NCBI GenBank assembly: GCA_949126835.1
Contig: OX421499.1
Location: 8,945,026 to 9,009,025 of the forward strand
From: Anisus vortex
Lineage: Eukaryota > Mollusca > Gastropoda > Planorbidae
Reading direction: 5' to 3'
DNA length: 64,000 nt
Shown here in pieces: positions 10,901-21,506 of this stretch (its first letter is position 1; the number at the start of each line of letters is the position of its first letter). Under the pieces are notes generated by a model. That model was not told the origin of the DNA and made no database searches. It saw nothing but the letters and a program-made list of their open reading frames with translations. The position numbers and the translations under genes are program-made.

Positions 10901-13900
10901 TGCCGACTTACGACGACTTAAAGAAAGACTCTAAACCTTTTCTTCGGCGTGCAGTAGTCAAAGGAGTTTATGAGGATGCTACACACTACCTTGATGTTCA
11001 GTTCAGACTGATGAAACAGGACTTTGTTCTACCTCTTCGTCTGGGAATCAACGAATATATCGACAGTGGTTTTAAAAGTGATATCAGGTCTTCAGAGATC
11101 AGAATTTATACTAACGTTCATTTTATAGATATGGAATACAAAGGCTCCATTAACCATGTTCTACAGTTCGATGTTTCAAGACTGAAGAATGTCAAATGGG
11201 ATGTCTCAAAGCGACTTATCTTCGGCTCCTTGCTGTGCATGTCAAAAGATAATTTTCAGAGTGTGATTTTCGCAACTGTGGCTAATCGTGACGTACGCAG
11301 TCTAGTTAATGGGATCGTTAATGTTACCGTTAGGACTGGCCTTAATATTGTCTTTAACTCATCAATTAATGATACGTTCGTTATGCTGGAGACTACGGCA
11401 TACTTTGAGTCCTACCAGCATGTCCTGAAAGGACTCCAAGAAATGTCCTCGCATCTCCCTCTTCAAGACTACATTATCAGATGCGAAAAAAAGATAAAGC
11501 CGCCTAAATATCTTCTGTTCGATGGCGAGGTGCCGATGTACAAACTTGACTGCCTTATGTCTGAACCTCTACTCGTTGCTGTCCCTCTTCTGACCACTGT
11601 TAAATGGCCACCAACACATGAGATGTGCCTGAACGAATCTCAGAGAGAAGCGGCCCAGATGGCTCTCACTAAAGAAATAGCATTGATTCAAGGTCCACCT
11701 GGAACAGGTAAAACATACGTGGGGCTCAAAGTTATGCAGACTCTGCTGGAAAATAAATCTGTCAGACAAAAAGGGCCCTGGATGACAAAGCCTGATCCAA
11801 TTCTCGTAGTATGCTATACCAATCATGCCCTGGACCAGTTTTTAGAAGGCGTGCTGAAGTTTTGTCAAAGTGGAATTATTCGCGTTGGTGGCAAAATCGA
11901 CTCAGACCTGTTAAAAGAGTTCAATTTAAAAACTGTGAAAGAGAAATCGAGAAAGAAATCGGATTACGGTCCAGCCCAAGCCATGAAAAGTATTTGCATG
12001 GATAAGTTAACTTCTTTAGTAAAGAACATAGGGGACACTTCTGATAAGATCAACAATTTAGACGTCGACATTGCAAATGAAACATTCTTGAAGCCTTACA
12101 TCTCTGAGAAACATTTTATAAGTCTATGCCAACTTCAGAGCGCATCCAGGACGTCCTTCATGAAGCAGTGGCTTAATGTTTCTGGCCAGTCAGCAGACAA
12201 GGCTGTTCCTATCATGATTAGAAATCATTTAACAAAATTAGTTCTACAATGGAGAACTCAACAGATGACAGTTCTCTCCAAAAATATGGGCATCTGCCAG
12301 AGAGCTAGTCTGTACATGCATTTCTTGACACTATTCAGACAAGTTCTGTATGACGAAAGGATTTACTTATCACAATTATTTCCTGATACGTTTATTAAGG
12401 GTAAAATAAAAAACTTGGAGGAGATGGTCCACCTTTCTTTTACTTCCATACTGAGAGATCGGCTACTTCATTGGGTGCTTAATACGTATCTTCCTATGGA
12501 CAACACTCTCAATTATTTGTCTTCTGAATTGCTTAAGGCCCAGGTCTCAGAATACAATGACCGACTTATTGAATGCTGGCTCCTAGGACTTCACAATGGT
12601 CTGCAAACACAACTGGACGATGCTCAAGCTCTAGCTGCCAGGCTCTCTGGTGTTGTCATGGATGAGTTTGATGATGTGGAGGCATCAAAGGAAGCTCAAG
12701 ATTCTCGTATTATTGATGATGGCAATGATGAAGATGATGACATAGCCGGTGCAGCTAAATCTTTGTCTAAGATGCAGTACGAAAAGAAAAGTTTGGCATC
12801 AGTCATGCAGAGAATGGACATTCTTGGTATCACAGAGGAGGACATTACAGACTTGCATCTACAGCAGGTCGCTGGAGAGTGGACAACAGTGAATCATAAA
12901 AAGAAACTGTCCATTTATAAAGTTAGACATAAGCTTATATCTTCAAAACCGATGACTGAAGAAGAAGTTATTCAAGTTATAGATCTTTGGACTCTGGAGC
13001 CAAAAAGAAGATTCTCTTTGTATAAATATTGGATTCAGCAGTACAAAAAAGTTTTAAAAAGTAAAATGCAGAAGTTTGTTAGGCAATACACCTTACTTTA
13101 TGACAGAAAACTTGAACTAAACAACGAAGAAACCCTTGCGCTGTTGAAAAAGGCCGAAGTAATTGGCATGACAACAACTGGAGCAGCCAAACACAGGGCT
13201 GTGCTTCAGGCACTAGGATGCAGGATCATTTTAGTTGAGGAAGCCGCTGAAGTCCTGGAGGCTCACATTGTTACCGCTTTGAACAAAAACTGCAACCACC
13301 TTATCTTGATCGGAGATCACCAGCAGCTCAGACCACAGCCAACTGTCTATGAATTGGCCAAAGACTATGGACTTGAGATATCTTTGTTTGAGAGGCTTAT
13401 CAATAATCAAGTTCCCCACATCTTGCTGAAAGAGCAACACAGGATGCGGCCAGAGATCTCTAAAATTATGCGACACATCTACAAAGATCTGGCAGACCAC
13501 CCCTCTGTCATGGCTTATGAAAACATCGATGGAGTTTCAAAAAATCTTTTCTTCATCAACCACATTGAGCTGGAGTCTAAAGTGGAGGACACTAAAAGTA
13601 AATCCAATAAACATGAAGCCAAGTATGTCACAGCACTGTGCGAATACTTTATTCTCCAGGGATACGAACCTTCACAAATCACTATTCTGGCAACATACAC
13701 CGGGCAAGTTTTCGCCATCAAGAAAATCATAACAGAAACAAAGTTAGGTTATCCAGTGAGGGTTACAGCTGTGGACAATTACCAAGGGGAAGAAAATGAT
13801 ATCATAATTCTATCCCTTGTGAGGAGCAACTTAGATAAGCAAGTGGGCTTTCTAAAAGTGGACAACAGAGTTTGTGTAGCACTATCTAGAGCTAAAAAGG

Positions 13901-16900
13901 GTCTCTTTGTCATTGGAAATTTCGATCTTCTGGCTACACAAAGCAGACTGTGGAAAAAGATTGTTGCAACTGCAAAAGAAGAAAAAATTATTGGCAATGG
14001 ACTTCCTGTCTGTTGCACGAACCACCCAGAATTTCAAGAAATTATTGTAACTGCAGAAGACTTCAAAAAGTGTCCCAATGGAGGCTGTGGCAAGCCTTGC
14101 AGCTTTTTACTGAGTTGTGGTCATATTTGCCCTCGAACCTGCCATGCAAACGATAGAGAGCACACACATGTTAAATGCATGAAACAGTGCACTAAGGCAT
14201 GCCCCGCGGGGCACAAGTGCAAGAAGAAATGCTACCTGGAATGTGGAGATTGTGTTGAACTGGTTTTAAAGACTATTTCAATATGCAATCACGAAGACAG
14301 AGTCCGCTGCTCTGATTCAGTAGATAAAGCCATTTGCAAACAAATTTGCTTGGTTTTGCTTAGCTGTGGTCACAGTTGTCCTGGACAATGTGGTCAGTGT
14401 AGAATTAATAAACGACATCATGACTGCAGAGAAATAGTTCCTTTCACCTGGCCCTGTGGGCACCAATCAGTGATAGAATGCAGCCAAAAGAACATAAGCA
14501 AACCCTGTCTACAGAAATGTGGCGCCATCTTAAATTGTGGTCATATATGCAAAGGAACTTGTTTAGGTTGTCTTGAAGTATTAGTTCATTTAGCATGTGA
14601 AGAAAAATGTGAAAAGCAGCTTCTATGTGGACACAAATGTCCAGGTTACTGCGGTGACAAATGCCTCCCTTGTACGAAAAAATGTCCAGATAGATGTAGA
14701 CATGGATATTGCAGCAAAGGGAAGTCTGTAAAACTTTGTGGTGAAGCCTGTGGTCCATGCACACAGCCCTGTGGGTATTCGTGTACCCATAGGAAATGCT
14801 CTAAAACCTGCTCTGAATTTTGCGACTCACTCCCATGTAGTAAAAGATGTATCAAAAAGGTCCACAAGTGCTCCGACAAGAAAAATTGCAAAAGCAAACT
14901 TCACTCGTGTACTCACACTTGCTCAGGTCTGTGTGGAGAAAAATGTGTCTGCGCTGTCTGTGAAACTGTCTCTAGCACCACTGCCACTGACCTGAAAATC
15001 AATGATGATGATTTCGAAAGTCAGTTGATTGAAATGAAACCAGAAGGCGGAGAGAACAATGTGTCCAAAAGTGGAAGTGACGCGAAACAATCAGAAACAC
15101 CTTTATTGAAACTTAACTGTGGCCACATCTTCAAAGTAGATGAACTTGACAAGTACCTAGACACGTTTGACCCAGATGGCTGCCAGTATCTTCAATGTCC
15201 TCTGTGTAAGCAAATGATTACGGAGAGCATGCGCTATGAGCGTGTTATCAAAGAGAGGCGAGCAAAGAGAGAAGTGGCGAAAGAAGTTTTGAGAAAAGAT
15301 ACACGTGTTACAAAGGAAGAAAAAGAAAAACTCATTTTATCTGAGGATGAAATTGATGACTCGCCATTTTTCAATGAGTTTAGGGGAAAAAATATTGAAG
15401 GCCCCATTAACAGACTGGAACTAGAAGCACTGTCCTTTCAATTTAAATGTGCTTATGCATTGAATATAGTTAGTTCTGTTGGACCATCAGACAGCGAGCA
15501 ATGGGAGAAAGTGGTACAATCCATGAAGAATGCTTTACTGAAGGTTAACAAAAGAGTGACAACCCAGCAGAAGAAAGAGTTTACCAGAGTTTTGCTGAAA
15601 CTTCTGACCATAGAACGTCTACGACAATTAAATACCATGAGCGAGATCCCCGATCAGTTGGAGCAAGTGAGGAAAGCTTTCAATTTCAGGAATGTGGACA
15701 GTGAAGGTTCTGCCGATCATGAGGACGACATCAGGTCCAGCTCATACGACATCAGGTCCAGATCATGTGACATCAGGTTCAGCTCATACGCCATCAGGTC
15801 CAGCTCATACGACATCAGGCCCAGCTCATACGACATCGCCAATCTAAGAAACACTTACCTTGCCGAATACAGATTTGCCATACATAAAATTGATAAAGCA
15901 AAGGAAGTTCTTCTTGCCAATGACAATCAGGTAACTGTAGCTTTCTGTTTAAATTTCTCTATTAGTGTTTCCCTAAACATGTTTGTCTAGAAAACCTAAA
16001 ACTGAAAGGTTATTTTGGCAGAACCCCAAAATAATTTTGAACTAGTCTAATCAGATCAAAGATAGGTCGCAAAGTATTAACGGTCAAATATATCTTCAAT
16101 AGGATCGAGATGTGTGGCGAATGCCACGGCTTTTGTATGTATAGGCCTAAACATAGAATAGGTATTGTTAGGTGTAATATTTGGAATATGGATTTATCTA
16201 GGAAAGAAGAATGTAAATTCATGTCCGATTTTATATATTACAATTACTATTGCATCTATTTATTTACCAGGTCTATAGATAAAGATATATATGTATTGAT
16301 GTCCATGCATCTAATAATAGTGACATTTTCCTCTTGTTTTTATGCTCATCAACCCCTCCTCTCTCTCATGTCTACTCCAATGTTCTTTCCTTCACTTAAC
16401 CAAGTCAAGCGTGTCAAGTCTAACCATTGTCCGATCCAAACTCTGGCTCCAAACTCTGGTCCATAAGTCGTGGCGGCAGGGGCCAGGACTGCCTCCTCCC
16501 TCTTTCTCACGTTTCTTTTGCTGGGAATGCACCACCTATGCTCCCCCTTTCCCCATTGTCCCACCTGATTTATCGCCCCCCCTTATTGCCAGTCTAACGG
16601 CATGCCTAGTTTTTGATCTGCAAATAATTGTACCTTTACTTGACTCCAAGGCTATTTAAGGAAAAAGCCGCGTTTATATACCAGAGCGTAGTTATTATTA
16701 GTGAATAATAGGCCTACAAAAATCACCATTAATAGTTTATGTATAAATAAAATCTGCTGAGCAGCACTTGTTGACATTGCGTTTATTGTCAGGTGTGTAC
16801 ACTTTACGTCTGCCTTAGAAAAAGATTACCAGATTCTTCAAATTTTAACCTGAAGACAATGAACAAACTATTATAATTGAATGCCGGAAGTTGGCCACTT

Positions 16901-18085
16901 TCGTCATCACTTGAATGTTAACTTTAAGATTACAAAAATTGAAAATTCTTGAGGCTATGCTAAGAGTTTAGGTCAGAGTTCTATCCGATATGTTTGTTGT
17001 TGTTATCTCTATTTACTATTACATAATATCAGCATTCAATCCCTGTCTCCCTTAGATGCTGTGTGATGTATTAAATCCACAGCCTTATAAGTTAAACTGG
17101 ACAGAGACAAGTTTGAGTCAGACAAGAGAGTTAGCAAACGAAGAAAGGTAATATCGCAGTCAAAGTCTACATTAAAAAATATATATGAAATACAAATAAG
17201 TAAGTTATATTATTTATAGAGAGCCTATATATATTATATATCATATATAATTTTCGAATTAATATGCTGCTTATAACACTATATGCTTATATTAAATTAT
17301 ATGAGTATTTGGTAGCAAGGTCAATCTTGCATACAGTTGTAAGAGATTGACACTCATCTAAATTAGTAATAGATTTATTTCTTATTCACCTACATTGGTT
17401 AAATATCAACTTAACATAGAATGATACATTTACTTTCTTTTAATTACATTGGAAAGTCCTCGCTATTATTGTCGTATGTCGATATAGGGTATTTGTTTTA
17501 ATGCCACTACAGTTATTCTAGATTTTTATACTATTCTATAGGTCATAAGTTAATATCCGTTATATCTACAGATCCGAACCAAATGAAAGGTTTTCTAACA
17601 AATTGTCTCGCCAATCTGAGCCACACAATTCTGAGCCCTCCACCAGAGGGACCGATTCGCAAAGAGTCGCAGATACAAGCAAAAAGCACCGGGCAGCTCC
17701 AGGATCGCATCAGAATAGACCATTGGGAGGCGCCACTACACTGACCACTAACAGCGTCCCATATACAAGCAAAAAGCACCGGACAACACCAGGTTCGCAT
17801 CAGAATAGACAATCGGGAGGCGTCACTACACTGCCCACTAACAGCGCCCCAGATACAAGCAAAAAGCACCGGACAACACCAGGATCGCATCAGAATAGAC
17901 AATCGGGAGGCGTCACTACACTGCCCACTAACAGCGCCCCAGATACAAGCAAAAAGCACCGGACAACACCAGGTTCGCATCAGAATAGACAATCGGGAGG
18001 CGTCACTACACTGCCCACTAACAGCGCCCCAGATACAATCAAAAAGCACCGGACAACACCAGGTTCGCATCAGAATAGACAATAG
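4864..18085 (+). CDS. ZNFX1: ZNFX1-like NFX1-type zinc-finger SF1 RNA helicase, multi-exon gene
   Basis: Spliced model: 4864-4961, 5619-5660, 5933-5974, 6097-6132, 6263-6298, 7554-7589, 10206-15930, 17056-17147 and 17572-18085. All junctions are GT-AG and phase-compatible. The total is 6,621 nt, giving 2,206 residues; human ZNFX1 is about 1,900. ZNFX1 proteins are UPF1-like superfamily 1 helicases. In vertebrates they sense double-stranded RNA as interferon-induced factors, and in nematodes they act in germ granules for small-RNA inheritance. Seen here: an Arg/Gly/Tyr-rich N-terminus made of duplicated micro-exons, a conserved ZNFX1 N-terminal region, a split helicase, a cysteine-rich NFX1 zinc-finger array and a repeat-rich C-terminus. 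Introns carry a SINE, two MITEs and a 34-bp minisatellite. No AATAAA occurs in the first few hundred bases after the stop (nearest near 18779). The family call is firm; antiviral role in this animal is inference. Confidence 0.9.
5200..5420 (+). mobile_element. tRNA-derived SINE in ZNFX1 intron 1
   Basis: The tRNA-like head has an A-box-like 'gtggccgtgcggcagtgcg' and a B box 'ggttcaaatcc' near 5254. The family body follows ('gtgtccctgagtctacccag', 'gtgctggccaca') and then a 3' end in 'tactttactt'. Confidence 0.85.
5498..5532 (+). pseudogene. Decayed copy of the ZNFX1 micro-exon
   Basis: A good acceptor (ctcacag, ends 5497) is followed by a diverged version of the repeated exon beginning AAACGAAATATGG. 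The donor has been lost into an A-rich run, so it is unlikely to be spliced in. Confidence 0.6.
5619..5660 (+). CDS. ZNFX1: ZNFX1-like micro-exon, 42 nt (NERDGYRNLNPEY)
   Basis: Acceptor 'ttttactcacag' and donor 'TACAG|GTAAGAG' flank 42 nt, read as one base completing Arg, 13 codons (NERDGYRNLNPEY) and two bases of the next Arg. The exon is symmetric, phase 2 to phase 2, so including or skipping it keeps frame. Confidence 0.72.
5773..5808 (+). pseudogene. Decayed 36-nt copy of the ZNFX1 micro-exon
   Basis: The donor (AACAG|GTAAGAG) is intact but the acceptor AG has become AT ('actcgcat'). Inside, a one-base insertion in the G run and a one-base deletion before the donor cancel, leaving 36 nt with a shifted middle. 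It is probably skipped. Confidence 0.6.
5933..5974 (+). CDS. ZNFX1: ZNFX1-like micro-exon, 42 nt (NERSGYRNPNPEY)
   Basis: Acceptor 'atactcacag' and donor 'TACAG|GTAAGAG'. Phase 2 to phase 2, encoding NERSGYRNPNPEY between split Arg codons. Confidence 0.73.
6097..6132 (+). CDS. ZNFX1: ZNFX1-like micro-exon, 36 nt (NESSGYRNTEY)
   Basis: Acceptor 'ttttactcacag' and donor 'TACAG|GTAAAG'. Phase 2 to phase 2, encoding NESSGYRNTEY between split Arg codons. Confidence 0.72.
6263..6298 (+). CDS. ZNFX1: ZNFX1-like micro-exon, 36 nt (NEWDGYRNQEN)
   Basis: Acceptor 'cttttatttacag' and donor 'AATAG|GTGAGA'. Phase 2 to phase 2, encoding NEWDGYRNQEN between split Arg codons. Confidence 0.72.
6486..6938. 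mobile_element. MITE, probably Tc1/mariner-type, copy 1
   Basis: Terminal inverted repeats TACTCCCTTTATTT and AAATAAAGGGAGTA bound about 450 bp with no coding potential. The TA at each edge suggests a mariner-like TA target duplication; this is inferred from the terminal sequence only. Related copies are at 6955-7352 and, inverted, at 21114-21506. Confidence 0.65.
6955..7352. mobile_element. MITE, same family, copy 2
   Basis: Closely similar to the element just upstream and in the same orientation, only 16 bases from it, with the same inverted termini. It lacks about 50 bp of the interior. The pair lengthens the ZNFX1 intron between the exons at 6298 and 7554. Confidence 0.65.
7554..7589 (+). 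CDS. ZNFX1: ZNFX1-like micro-exon, 36 nt (NDRGGYRNHEN)
   Basis: Acceptor 'attttatttacag' and donor 'AACAG|GTGAGAG'. Phase 2 to phase 2, encoding NDRGGYRNHEN. It is the last micro-exon and splices in frame to the main exon at 10206. Confidence 0.72.
7665..7965 (+). mobile_element. LINE family A, degenerate 3' fragment
   Basis: Similar to the C-terminal codons and 3' tail of the element at 272-1478: 'acaaagagcaaggttgtaat', 'atcatttaaaacccgaatcg', 'tgcgtaggacgcaa', ending in a 'gataagataaga' tail. Confidence 0.7.
8040..9364. repeat. 34-bp minisatellite, about 39 copies
   Basis: Tandem copies of a 34-bp unit containing 'cccaacgcaggactgatgat'. Copies are nearly identical, except for an A/C alternation at one site (cttcaatcc or cttcactcc) distributed in runs. 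It lies in the ZNFX1 intron before the main exon. Confidence 0.97.
9865..10085 (-). pseudogene. C-terminal fragment of an RTE-like LINE polyprotein
   Basis: The minus strand reads a decayed form of the arginine-rich C-terminal segment common to RTE-type endonuclease/reverse transcriptases, a GRP-like proline and arginine stretch with WMRRQ and a terminal W-rich run. Stops and frame breaks are present. Confidence 0.4.
10206..15930 (+). CDS. ZNFX1: ZNFX1-like main exon: N-terminal domain, helicase, NFX1 zinc fingers
   Basis: The exon starts after acceptor 'aatgaattacag' with one base completing Arg, so the in-frame ATG at 10195 is intronic. Full-model residue ~348 starts the conserved ZNFX1 block (YLDVQFRLMKQDFVLPLR). 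Helicase motifs are Walker A GPPGTGKT (11692, residue 593), CYTNHALDQFL (11812), motif II ILVEEAAEV (13228, with VEEA in place of DEEA, the family form), LIGDHQQLRP (13306), EQHRMRPE (13432), DNYQGEENDIIILS (13774) and ALSRAKKGLFVIGN (13882). About 500 residues separate Walker A and motif II, as usual for ZNFX1. An NFX1-type array of CGH/CxxxC fingers covers 14020-14960, and a last CGH...CPLC cluster is at 15112-15225. Residues coded at 15727-15838 form a seven-residue repeat (DIRSSSY). Donor CAG|GTAACT is at 15930; reading on gives only 19 further codons in the intron. Confidence 0.95.
15727..15838 (+). repeat. Coding 21-bp repeat (DIRSSSY heptads)
   Basis: About five in-frame copies of a 21-bp unit encode DIRSSSY, DIRSRSC, DIRFSSY, AIRSSSY and DIRPSSY near the end of the main ZNFX1 exon. 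This is a low-complexity Ser/Arg linker between the last zinc cluster and the C-terminus. Confidence 0.9.
15931..17055 (+). other. ZNFX1 intron, no further element recognised
   Basis: GT at 15931 and AG at 17054-17055 after a pyrimidine-rich 'ctgtctcccttag'. Frames inside it show no similarity I can name. Confidence 0.6.
17056..17147 (+). CDS. ZNFX1: ZNFX1-like penultimate exon
   Basis: 92 nt entering in phase 0 after acceptor 'tgtctcccttag' and leaving in phase 2 at GAAAG|GTAATA. It encodes MLCDVLNPQPYKLNWTETS and then LSQTRELANEE. Phases match both neighbours. The exon is too short for unaided detection. Confidence 0.72.
17572..18085 (+). CDS. ZNFX1: ZNFX1-like terminal exon with 30-residue tandem repeats
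   Basis: Acceptor 'tatatctacag' with entry phase 2 completes Arg and continues SEPNERFSNKLSRQSEPHN to a stop at 18083-18085. From about 17666 it is a 90-bp in-frame tandem repeat, 4.7 copies, whose 30-residue unit contains TSKKHRTTPGSHQNRQSGG; the first copy is the most divergent. The long antiparallel frame over the same repeat is a by-product. No RZ-type zinc finger follows. Confidence 0.75.
17666..18085 (+). repeat. Coding 90-bp tandem repeat
   Basis: 4.7 copies of a 90-bp unit in the last ZNFX1 exon. The three downstream copies differ by only a few bases, which implies recent expansion. Confidence 0.95.
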
Positions 18086-18426
18086 ACTGTGTCAAACAGT
18101 CATGATGCAGAGTGGTCTCATCTTTCTTGGCTCTTGCCTTTAAAAGAAATCCCAGCTTAAATATGGTTGAAGAGGACTAAAAACTAATGAGTCCTTTATC
18201 CAATAATTTGAATTGACTTATATTCACTATTGAGAGATTGGGTAACTATTCATTCTATTCTAGTGATAGAATTAGTATTTCCATTATTTTCATTGTGTCT
18301 ATGCGTTTCTTTTCTTGATGTGTGTGGTTTTTTTGGTTGTTTTTAAAAAAAATAATTTCCTTTTTAGTCACAGTGAAAGATCACCTCAAATGATAAACAT
18401 ATTCTGATCTACATAATAATAATAAC

Positions 18427-18457
<31 letters not shown>

Positions 18458-20040
18458 GTGCTTGTATAGCGCATATCCCGTTGATGACAGTTCTATATGC
18501 TGACGACAGTTACATAATACAGACAACAACAGACGAAAATGTAAATAATAATATTGTTATGGACTGTTATGGATGTTATGGATGACTATTATTACGACTC
18601 GTTAAATCGGATTCAATGAATAGTTGTATCTTTATTAGAAGTCTCTAGATTCTGCTAATCTGTAGTCCAAGCTAGGGGCTCCTTGACTGACAGGTCTATG
18701 CAGTAATGTAGTTATATTCGGCATAATTATCTTCAACACCTTTCTCAACAATGATAGATCAAACAACTCCAGTTGTTGAATAAACAATTTTATTTAAATT
18801 GTAGACTCAAGATAAACTATAAGTAAATGCATCAACAGATGGCGACATAAGAGTTTCATAAAATTTCATAAAATATACAAGTATCAATATAGCGACTTCT
18901 CTCTACAAACTTTCAAACTGAACTCTCTCTAAGGAGGTAGGGACTTTACAACGAAAACTATTATCGAAGATTCTACAGGGTCCTAATACGCATTTCAATT
19001 TCACTGCTCTATAGGATACTGCGATCCAGACTAACCTTCAATTTCCACGGGGTTGGACGAATTATTTTATTTAAACTGCCCTCAGAGCATAAAGGTCAAC
19101 CCTTGGACTCTAATACGCTCTTGTTAAGAGTTCAATGCCCTATTACGTCATTCCTCTATGACCGATATTCGTAACAATATGTATACGCAAATACTGCTAA
19201 CGAAATAGGTGATTCCTCAGCCGGCTCCTGAAGGTGTCATAGCTAGAGCTCTGGCGAAGCTGTAGTGGGAGACGATTCCAAGCGGACGGTCCCGCGTAGG
19301 AGAATGAACGTTGGCCAGCGGACACTAGCCTCATATGCATAAAAACGGATATTTAAAATAAATCTCTAACTAATAAATAAATATAAATAAACCACCATTC
19401 ACCTTACAAGCTTAATGTTAAATAGGTCAAAATGGTCATATAAAAATTCCCCATGAAATAAATATTGATTTCATTTATTTCCCATGCGTGCCTTTAAAAA
19501 TTGAAATGTATTTTTTTCATTTGAAGCACTTCATCTGAATTTACGTTCAATTATAAAGTGTAAAAGTGCTGATTATAAATCATAATGGATTCATGAGAAA
19601 TGAAGTTGTAATTTTATTTTTCAACTAACATGAGTTTAAAATATTATTTTTTTTTGTAGTTTTATTACTGTGAAGTTTTTTGTAGTTGTAGTTGAGTTAT
19701 TTTTTTCTTCACAAAGGTAAAAACGAAAACATTCATTGTGATACAGTAAAAAACAAAGTGTATTAAAGCACTAAATGTTTTATTTTAATAGAATAATATA
19801 ATTCTTCACATTCCAATCGAATAAAAAAAAACTAAAATTTAATGTGTATGGAAATGTTAAAATTAACTTTTAATGTTTATTGAAATGTTAACATTAACTT
19901 TAATTTGTATTAAAATGTTAAAATTAACTTGAATATGTATTGAAATATTAAAATTAACTTTAATGTTTATTTGCATGTTAAATTAGCTTTAATGTGTATT
20001 AGAATGTTAAAATTAACTTTAATGTGTATTGACATGTTTA
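18086..20040. other. Intergenic, AT-rich, no gene seen
   Basis: Probably begins with the ZNFX1 3' UTR. An (AAT)n run at 18417-18456 is followed by 'tgcttgtatagcgcat', resembling the tail of a CR1-like LINE on the minus strand. Between 19825 and 20035 an imperfect unit of about 35 bp ('aatgttaaaattaactttaa') is repeated six times. Confidence 0.6.
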
Positions 20041-20059
20041 TCCATTTGAAAATATAATA

Positions 20060-20450
20060 TCATCATCCTCTGTTATTGGGTTCCTTGTGGAACATAGGGC
20101 CTCTGTCAAAGTACGCTACTCTCCACGGTCTCTCGCCAGTCGCTTCAATTCTTCCCAGCTCTTTCCAGTTCTTCCAGCTTCATCTAATATGCTTCGTCGC
20201 CATGTTCGCTTGGGTCTTCCTCTATGTCGTATGCCCTGGGGGTTCCACTCTAAGGCCTGTCTAGCTCTGTTGTTGTTATCTTTCCTGAGGGTGTGTCCAA
20301 TCCACCTCCACTTCCTTTCCATGATTTGTTGTTCTACTGGTCTTTGTCCACACCTCTCCCACAGCTTGGAGTTTTCTACCTTGTCGAACCATTTTATTTT
20401 CAGTATATTTCTTAGGCATCTGTTAACAAAGGTCTGAAGTCTATTTTTTT
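20060..20450 (-). pseudogene. RTE-like LINE, C-terminal fragment
   Basis: The minus strand reads KWRWIGHTLRKDNNNRARQA, then a GRPKRTWRRSILDEA stretch and LKRLARDRGEWR. This is the conserved C-terminus of RTE-type reverse transcriptases (compare RRLRWLGHVRRMN at 41180). Several stops separate it from upstream RT remnants, so it is a dead fragment. Confidence 0.75.
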
Positions 20451-21113
20451 GTTATCTCTGTCGTTCTCCATGTTCCGGACCCATAACGTAGGACAATTTT
20501 AAAGTGTAGGGCTATAGTAAGAATCCTTATTTTAGAAAATCTAATATTATATACTCACATGTATTTTCTTTTTTGCTTTCATTTTTAGTTGTATTTTTTT
20601 TGTTTTTTTGTAAAGAATTTATTCTTTTTTTTCTTTTGGTCTTTATGCCACGATGTGATTGGCCACTTTGTATAATTATTTTTTGAATCCTATGACCTTA
20701 AAGGTCTTTGGGGGGGGGGGGAGCTAATGGACACGGCCTGTCCATTACTTCTTTCAGTAGGCTTGGTAGACTTGGCGGCGCCCATCTCCTCTCCAAGTCA
20801 GCGGTGGATCGTGTAAACACATTTTAAAAACTTTTTTATATTGTATAGAGATGAAACATACTCTATGGAGGCAAAGTAATGTATTTTTCGATTTGTATAC
20901 AATTTACCCTAAATACTCATGTGTGGGCCTATGTGTAAAGCCGTCTCATTTACAACAGAAGTTCAGTTTTTAAGCCATCTGGATATTTTTTTTCATTTCT
21001 TTTATACTTGAGCAAGAGTCGGGACACCCGTTTTATGAGTCAGTCACATATTGTCGAGAAAAAAAAATTATTTTAGAAAAGATCAATTTTTTTAGAAGAT
21101 TTTCATTTATTTT

Positions 21114-21506
21114 TACTCTCTTTATATTAACTTGCGCCGTCTGTCTGGTTGTATGCTTGTCTGTTTGTCTGGTTGGTTGGTTGATTGCAAAACTTTGCAT
21201 CAATTTTTCGGCCACTTCCCGTCGTCCGATCGAGCCGAAACTTGGCCAGCAGACTTGTCCCGACAAACAATAAATTCTATCAAATTTTCAGCATCGTAGC
21301 TTTTGGAATAGTCACGAATACCTTCCACCAGTTTGCGAATCGAAGAACATATTATACGAAAAAACATGGCTGCCTTTGACGGAAGTAACTAAAAAAATGC
21401 GGAATAGTTTTAATTAGATATTTATTTCCCAACATTACCATTTCGAAATTTTAGTTTTGTAGTGAAGTGGAAATGGTAAACTTAGTATACAAATAAAGGG
21501 AGAATA
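21114..21506 (-). mobile_element. MITE, Tc1/mariner-type, copy 3 (inverted)
   Basis: The left end TACTCTCTTTATATTAACTTG and right end ACAAATAAAGGGAG match the termini of the pair at 6486-7352, in inverse orientation. The internal 'aatttttcggccacttcccg' and 'cagcagacttgtcc' are also shared. Confidence 0.65.

Noticed and set aside
17543..18082. A 179-codon minus-strand frame with Trp/Cys-rich repeats
   Set aside because: It is antisense to the coding 90-bp repeat of the ZNFX1 terminal exon, which has splice-site and phase support.
20116..20322. A small host gene with GRPKRTWRR
   Set aside because: The motif is the conserved C-terminus of RTE-type LINE polyproteins, and upstream frames are broken by stops.
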